Of a stretch of 64,000 bases of DNA, positions 59,624 to 64,000 are shown in pieces. The DNA comes from Alphaproteobacteria bacterium (GTDB lineage Bacteria > Pseudomonadota > Alphaproteobacteria > Micavibrionales > UBA2020), in the NCBI GenBank assembly GCA_016794125.1, contig JAEUKT010000002.1, forward strand, positions 124,001 through 188,000, written 5' to 3'. The notes beneath the pieces were generated by a model, which saw nothing but the letters and a program-made list of their open reading frames with translations, was not told where the DNA came from and did no database searches. The translations under genes were made by a program, and so were the position numbers. The stretch's first letter is position 1; the number at the start of each line of letters is the position of its first letter.

Positions 59624-60449
59624 GTAAGGCCAGTATATATGCTCAATTCATGTATAACAAATTTTTTCTGGATATTCGGAATATTACATTGAAAAATAAC
59701 GGTTTTTTATTTCACATATTTATCGCGCCGGTATGTGGCCGTTTAGGGAATCTGAATCGCGCCCCGGCCGCCGTTTACCATGCGCTGAAAAAAAATCCGC
59801 GCATGAAACAGCCCGCGTGCGTCGTCATGAAAAACGCGCCGTGAAAAACGCGCCGTGAAAAACGCAGCGCGAACAAAATACATCCCGAAAAAAAATCCGG
59901 CCGCACCCGCAGCGGCACATCACCAACACGCACGGATAACAAACGCGCGCGAACACATGAATCACGCGCTTTTGCATGCATGCAATACACATCAAATTTT
60001 AGAAAAAAGGCCCGCATAATTTACGCGATGCTTACCCGAATCTGAGATGATTAAATTGTGCGTATGTGGTCACGGAAATCGCTGCGGGGTTTGCTGCCCG
60101 CCTTCCGCCTCACACCCAAGCACCCGGACGTCCGGCGCCAACCGGCCGTCTATCACACCGCTCTCCACCAGCGGGATCCGGGTCGGCCTTGCGGTGATAT
60201 CTGGCCCACTTGCGTACGGCCTCCGCCATAACCCCCTTCGTTTCCTCCCCCGGGACGAAGGGGGCGGGCGGGACCTCTCTCCCGCATACATTACCCTCCG
60301 CTGACTTTTTGGTTGGGCCCGGTGTGACAGCCGGGCCCTTCGCTTTATATCTATTTGCTGACATTCTGCGGCAAATGTTCTATATCTGTTCCAGATATCT
60401 TGCGGAGTCGCAGAAGCGCTCTATTTCATATGGATAATTGAAGGGTGTC
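59624..60449. other. Long non-coding region before uvrA
   Basis: 826 bases without a credible gene. The first half (59640-60050) is AT-rich and low complexity. The second (60060-60350) is GC-rich and rich in inverted repeats: cccccttcgt (60232-60241) / acgaaggggg (60255-60264), gggcccgg (60315-60322) / ccgggccc (60331-60338), and the palindrome ccggacgtccgg (60124-60135). Short open frames here have no ribosome-binding sites and no recognisable products. A structured RNA or a decayed repeat element is possible. The uvrA promoter must lie at its right end. Confidence 0.6.
59828..59865. repeat. Tandem 14-bp repeat
   Basis: tgaaaaacgcgccg occurs at 59828-59841 and 59842-59855, followed by a partial third copy (59856-59865). 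It lies in a low-complexity stretch of the long non-coding gap. Confidence 0.75.
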
Positions 60450-63335
60450 ATGGCTGAAGCATATAACAAATCGATCCGCATCAAGGGCGCGCGCGAACAT
60501 AACCTGAAAAACATCGATGTCGAAATCCCCCGCGACCAGCTGGTCGTGATTACGGGGCTGTCGGGCTCGGGCAAATCATCGCTCGCCTTCGACACGATTT
60601 ACGCCGAGGGGCAGCGCAGATATGTGGAAAGCCTGTCCGCCTATGCGCGCCAGTTCCTGGAGCTGATGCAAAAGCCCGATGTGGATTCAATCGAGGGGTT
60701 GTCGCCCGCCATTTCGATCGAGCAGAAAACGACGTCGAAAAACCCGCGTTCCACCGTCGGCACGGTCACGGAAATTCACGATTACATGCGCCTGCTCTGG
60801 GCGCGCGTGGGCATCCCCTATTCGCCCGCGACCGGCAAGCCGATTTCCAGCCAGACGCCGTCGGAAATGGTCGACCAGATTCTGGCGATGGGCGAAGGCA
60901 CGAAACTGTACCTGATGGCCCCCATCGCGCGCGGCCGCAAGGGCGAATACAAAAAAGAATTCCAGGAGCTGCGCAAAAAAGGTTTCCAGCGCGTCAAGAT
61001 CGACGGCAAATTCCACGAACTGGATTCCGTGCCGGTGCTCGACAAGCAGATCAAGCATGATATTTACGTCGTCATCGACCGCCTTGTGGTGAAAAAAGAC
61101 CTCGGCAACCGTCTGGCGGATTCCGTCGAAACCGCGCTGAAATTGTCGGACGAAGGGCTGGTGATTGTCGAGAATGCGGACACCAAGGAAGAACAAATCT
61201 TCTCCTCCAAATTCGCCTGCCCTGTATCAGGTTTCACGATTGCGGAGATTGAACCGCGCCTGTTTTCCTTCAACAACCCCTTCGGCGCCTGCCCCGTTTG
61301 CGACGGGCTTGGCAGCAAGATGATTTTCGACCCCGACATGGTCGTGCCGGATACCACGCTGTCGCTGAAGGACGGCGCGGTCGCGCCCTGGGCGAATTCT
61401 TCGTCGGGTTGGTACGAGCAGACGCTGGAAAGCCTTGCTCGCGCGTTCAAGGCGAATATGACCACGCCGTGGGAAAAGCTGCCGAAGAAACTGCAGGATG
61501 CGATTTTATACGGCACCGGCGAAGAAAAAATCACGTTCAAATACTGGGACGGCAGCCGCGATTACCAGACATCGAACAAATTCGAAGGCGTGCTGCCCAA
61601 CCTGCGCCGGCGCTACATGGAGACCGACAGCTTCCACATCCGCGAAGACCTCGACCAGTACAAGGTGGAGCATGTTTGCGACGCCTGCAAAGGCTTCCGC
61701 CTGAAGCCCGAAGCGCTGGCCGTGAAGGTGGACGGCAAGCATGTCGGCGAAATTTCGCTGCTGTCCATTCAGGCGTCGCATGACTGGTTCAGCACGCTGA
61801 TGCCGAAGCTGAACAAGAAGCACCGTGAAATCGCCGTGCGCATTTTGAAGGAAATCAACGACCGCCTGACCTTCCTGCTCGATGTGGGGCTGGAATACCT
61901 GACCCTTGCCCGTAAATCGGGCACGCTGTCGGGCGGCGAAAGCCAGCGCATCCGTTTGGCATCGCAAATCGGTTCCGGCCTGACGGGCGTATTGTATGTG
62001 CTGGACGAACCCTCCATCGGCCTGCACCAGCGCGACAACAACCGTTTGCTGGATACGCTGAAACGCCTGCGCGACCTTGGCAACACGGTATTGGTGGTCG
62101 AACATGACGAAGACGCGATCCGCATGGCGGATTGGGTGATCGATATGGGCCCCGGCGCCGGCATCCATGGCGGCGAGGTAATCGCGCAAGGCACGATGGC
62201 GCAGCTGGCGAAGAACAAAAACAGCCTGACCGCGCAATACCTGACCGGCGCTAAAGAAATCAAGGTGCCCGCCACCCGCCGCAAGGGCAAGACCGTGCAG
62301 ACCAAAAAAGGCATCGACACGCAATATATCGAAGTCATCGGCGCGCGCGAAAACAACCTGAAGAATGTGCATGCGAAAGTGCCGGTCGGCACCTTTACCT
62401 GCGTCACAGGCGTATCAGGTTCCGGCAAATCATCGCTGACCATCGATACGCTCTATGCCGCAACCGCGCGGCGGCTGATGAAGGCGCGCGTGCATCCGGG
62501 CGCGCATGACGAAATCCGCGGCCTTGAATATATCGACAAAGTGATCGATATCGACCAGTCGCCCATCGGCCGCACGCCGCGGTCGAACCCGGCCACCTAC
62601 ACCGGCGCGTTCACGCCCATCCGCGACTGGTATGCGGGACTGCCCGAAGCGAAGGCGCGCGGCTACGGCCCCGGGCGTTTTTCGTTCAACGTGAAGGGCG
62701 GCCGCTGCGAAGCCTGCGAGGGCGACGGCGTCATCAAGATCGAAATGCACTTCCTGCCCGATGTGCATGTGACCTGCGACGCCTGCAAGGGCACGCGGTA
62801 TAACCGCGAAACGCTGGAAGTGAAATACAAGGAAAAATCCATCGCCGAAGTGCTGGACATGACGGTGGAGGAAGCATCCGAATTCTTCAAGGCCGTGCCG
62901 TCGATCCGCGAAAAAATGGAAACGCTGAAGGAAGTCGGCTTGGGCTATGTCCATGTCGGCCAGCGCGCCACCACCCTGTCGGGCGGCGAGGCGCAGCGCG
63001 TGAAGCTGTCGAAAGAACTGTCGAAACGCGCGACCGGCCGTACCTTATATATCCTCGACGAACCGACGACCGGTTTGCATTTCGAAGACGTGCGCAAACT
63101 GCTGGAGGTGCTGCACCGCCTGGTCGATCAGGGAAACACGGTCGTGGTGATCGAACACAACCTCGAAGTCATCAAGACCGCCGACTGGATCATCGATGTG
63201 GGTCCCGAAGGCGGCGACAAGGGCGGCGAGATTTTGATTCAGGACACCCCCGAAAAAGTCGCGCGCGAAAAGCGCAGCTATACGGGACAGTTCCTGAAAC
63301 CGCTGCTGGGATCGAAATCGACGAAGGTGGCTTAA
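60450..63335 (+). CDS. uvrA: Excinuclease ABC subunit A
   Basis: About 961 residues. Two ABC modules: Walker [21 protein letters not shown] near 35 and [15 protein letters not shown] near 655; signatures [16 protein letters not shown] and [16 protein letters not shown]; Walker [14 protein letters not shown] and [13 protein letters not shown]. Zinc modules include CPVCDGLG near 285 and the UvrB-interaction zinc finger [20 protein letters not shown]...[10 protein letters not shown] near 755-785. Family start and length fit. AAGGG precedes ATG 60450; a TTG at 60438 is the alternative. It is the damage-recognition subunit of nucleotide excision repair. Confidence 0.97.
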   Translation: MAEAYNKSIRIKGAREHNLKNIDVEIPRDQLVVITGLSGSGKSSLAFDTIYAEGQRRYVESLSAYARQFLELMQKPDVDSIEGLSPAISIEQKTTSKNPRSTVGTVTEIHDYMRLLWARVGIPYSPATGKPISSQTPSEMVDQILAMGEGTKLYLMAPIARGRKGEYKKEFQELRKKGFQRVKIDGKFHELDSVPVLDKQIKHDIYVVIDRLVVKKDLGNRLADSVETALKLSDEGLVIVENADTKEEQIFSSKFACPVSGFTIAEIEPRLFSFNNPFGACPVCDGLGSKMIFDPDMVVPDTTLSLKDGAVAPWANSSSGWYEQTLESLARAFKANMTTPWEKLPKKLQDAILYGTGEEKITFKYWDGSRDYQTSNKFEGVLPNLRRRYMETDSFHIREDLDQYKVEHVCDACKGFRLKPEALAVKVDGKHVGEISLLSIQASHDWFSTLMPKLNKKHREIAVRILKEINDRLTFLLDVGLEYLTLARKSGTLSGGESQRIRLASQIGSGLTGVLYVLDEPSIGLHQRDNNRLLDTLKRLRDLGNTVLVVEHDEDAIRMADWVIDMGPGAGIHGGEVIAQGTMAQLAKNKNSLTAQYLTGAKEIKVPATRRKGKTVQTKKGIDTQYIEVIGARENNLKNVHAKVPVGTFTCVTGVSGSGKSSLTIDTLYAATARRLMKARVHPGAHDEIRGLEYIDKVIDIDQSPIGRTPRSNPATYTGAFTPIRDWYAGLPEAKARGYGPGRFSFNVKGGRCEACEGDGVIKIEMHFLPDVHVTCDACKGTRYNRETLEVKYKEKSIAEVLDMTVEEASEFFKAVPSIREKMETLKEVGLGYVHVGQRATTLSGGEAQRVKLSKELSKRATGRTLYILDEPTTGLHFEDVRKLLEVLHRLVDQGNTVVVIEHNLEVIKTADWIIDVGPEGGDKGGEILIQDTPEKVAREKRSYTGQFLKPLLGSKSTKVA

Positions 63336-63342
63336 GTTATTC

Positions 63343-63378
63343 GTGTCATACCGGCGAAAGCCGGTATGACACTCTTTT
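63343..63378. terminator. Palindromic element/terminator after uvrA
   Basis: A perfect 13-bp stem gtgtcataccggc (63343-63355) / gccggtatgacac (63360-63372) with a GAAA loop and TCTTTTAT after it. The sequence has the tcataccggcgaaagccggtatga form of a common intergenic palindrome in alphaproteobacteria; here it also fits as the uvrA terminator. Confidence 0.75.
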
Positions 63379-63673
63379 ATTGAAGCAATCCCGCGAACAA
63401 TCTCGCTCCCTCAACCCCTTCCCCGCCTTCCTTCCTGCGATTTATGACAACATCATAAATCCATAATTTTGAAATATTTTCTAATACACCCGTATTAAAG
63501 ATAGGGGATGGACATAACGTGATTTCATAAATAGGATCGCGGCGGTTTCGAAAAATGATTCTCTGCCGGAGCATATTCGCGCTGCATAACGCGGCGCAGG
63601 TTCAGGGCGGAATAGAGGAATAGATTTTCGAACATTTACGAAGAAGACTTCATTTTTGAAAGGTAGCACTGCA
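63379..63673. other. Intergenic region before the last gene
   Basis: About 295 bases, moderately AT-rich, no gene or clear promoter recognised. AGGTAG at about 63661 is the ribosome-binding site of the last gene. Confidence 0.5.
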
Positions 63674-64000
63674 ATGGCCGAACCCCGTCAGCTGACAGAA
63701 AAAGAACTCGAAGCCCGCAAAGAGATCGTGATTCCGATCAAGCCGAAAGAGCTGTGGAACGCGTACACGAAATACGTTTTTGAAAAGCCCCTCGAAGGCC
63801 TGCAATGGGTTGCGAAAAAAGTGGACGATATGGCGGTTTCCAAGAAACTGCGCTCCGGCCCCCTCGCCTTCCTCGGCATGCCCGCGGGCATCATCGGCCG
63901 TAACGCGGCACGCGCAACCCACCACCTGACCGCCGGCAAATACCTGCACACCGCACAATGGCTGGGCGGCGGCGCTGCTGCGCTGGCATCCTGGTATGTG
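63674..64000 (+). CDS. Partial unknown protein, 5' end
   Basis: 109 codons from ATG 63674 run off the window without a stop. It starts MAEPRQLTEKELEARKEIVIPIKPKE, has a charged middle and a glycine/alanine-rich hydrophobic stretch at the right edge (AQWLGGGAAALASWYV), which may be a membrane segment. Too little is visible to identify a family. Confidence 0.65.
   Translation, partial: MAEPRQLTEKELEARKEIVIPIKPKELWNAYTKYVFEKPLEGLQWVAKKVDDMAVSKKLRSGPLAFLGMPAGIIGRNAARATHHLTAGKYLHTAQWLGGGAAALASWYV

Noticed and set aside
60110-60364. Short open frames in the palindrome-rich gap before uvrA
   Set aside because: They have no ribosome-binding sites and the stretch is dominated by inverted repeats; they read as spurious in all frames.
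59624-60449. tmRNA, RNase P RNA or SRP RNA in the gap
   Set aside because: No permuted tmRNA halves, no GAGGAAAGTCCGGGC-type P RNA core and no SRP core were found, so none is called.
1-64000. CRISPR array, prophage or insertion sequence
   Set aside because: No regularly spaced direct repeats with unique spacers, integrase, phage structural gene, transposase or terminal inverted repeats were seen; the tpsA repeats are coding.

Overview
The window looks like chromosomal DNA from a GC-rich Gram-negative bacterium, most likely an alphaproteobacterium. Support comes from the LptF/LptG, MlaA/MlaC and LpoA/DolP envelope genes, an Fe-S type bacterial photolyase, an SSB ending in a DDEIPF-like tail, and an HD hydrolase of a type common in alphaproteobacteria. 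A Rhodospirillales or Micavibrio-like lineage is possible, but nothing here fixes the genus. There is no rRNA operon, prophage, CRISPR array or recognisable insertion sequence. One tRNA gene, tRNA-Arg(ACG), is present.

Layout. 1-9.3 kb: the end of an unknown gene, a three-domain lysophospholipid transporter/acyltransferase/acyl-ACP ligase fusion (Aas type), pepA, then lptF-lptG-mlaA-mlaC, an envelope lipid-trafficking set. 9.4-16.5 kb: ettA, a small membrane protein, and a minus-strand run rsmI-yraN-dolP-like-sirB1-like, divergent from lpoA-like and yggS. This resembles the enterobacterial yraL-yraM-yraN-yraP neighbourhood. 16.7-20.4 kb: a dnaK homologue with an unusual tail and no dnaJ or grpE beside it, then three unrecognised minus-strand genes, two of them built as membrane segment plus coiled coil. 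20.8-30.9 kb: a two-partner secretion locus with a very large (about 2749 residue) repetitive TpsA exoprotein and its TpsB outer-membrane transporter. 31-46.3 kb: mixed housekeeping and unknown genes, including two membrane proteins just after tpsB, a redoxin, mmsB-like dehydrogenase, FecR-domain protein, dctA, an AT-rich lipoprotein gene, a protein with an HETGH zinc-protease motif, a lipase-like hydrolase, a KefB-type antiporter, a shortened prephenate-dehydrogenase-like protein and a crotonase. 46.4-59.6 kb: M14 carboxypeptidase, tRNA-Arg, an OmpA-like lipoprotein, a second antiporter, bacterioferritin, rluB/tadA (divergent), xseA, ssb, YfbR-like hydrolase, rlpA, Fe-S photolyase and a protein resembling the nucleoside-deoxyribosyltransferase/DUF4406 fold. 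59.6-60.4 kb is a long non-coding stretch with tandem repeats and strong palindromes. uvrA and the start of one more gene close the window.

Two themes stand out. One is envelope biogenesis: LPS export, phospholipid retrograde transport and repair, PBP activation, RlpA, and several lipoproteins. The other is DNA and RNA maintenance: uvrA, photolyase, ssb, xseA, rsmI, rluB, tadA. The most striking object is the TpsA protein. It combines a TPS export domain, dozens of right-handed beta-helix coils of near-constant 23-residue length, DNA-level tandem duplications, and a terminal cysteine pair that could act as a surface anchor. All functional names come from reading motifs in the translated sequence; no database search was possible.
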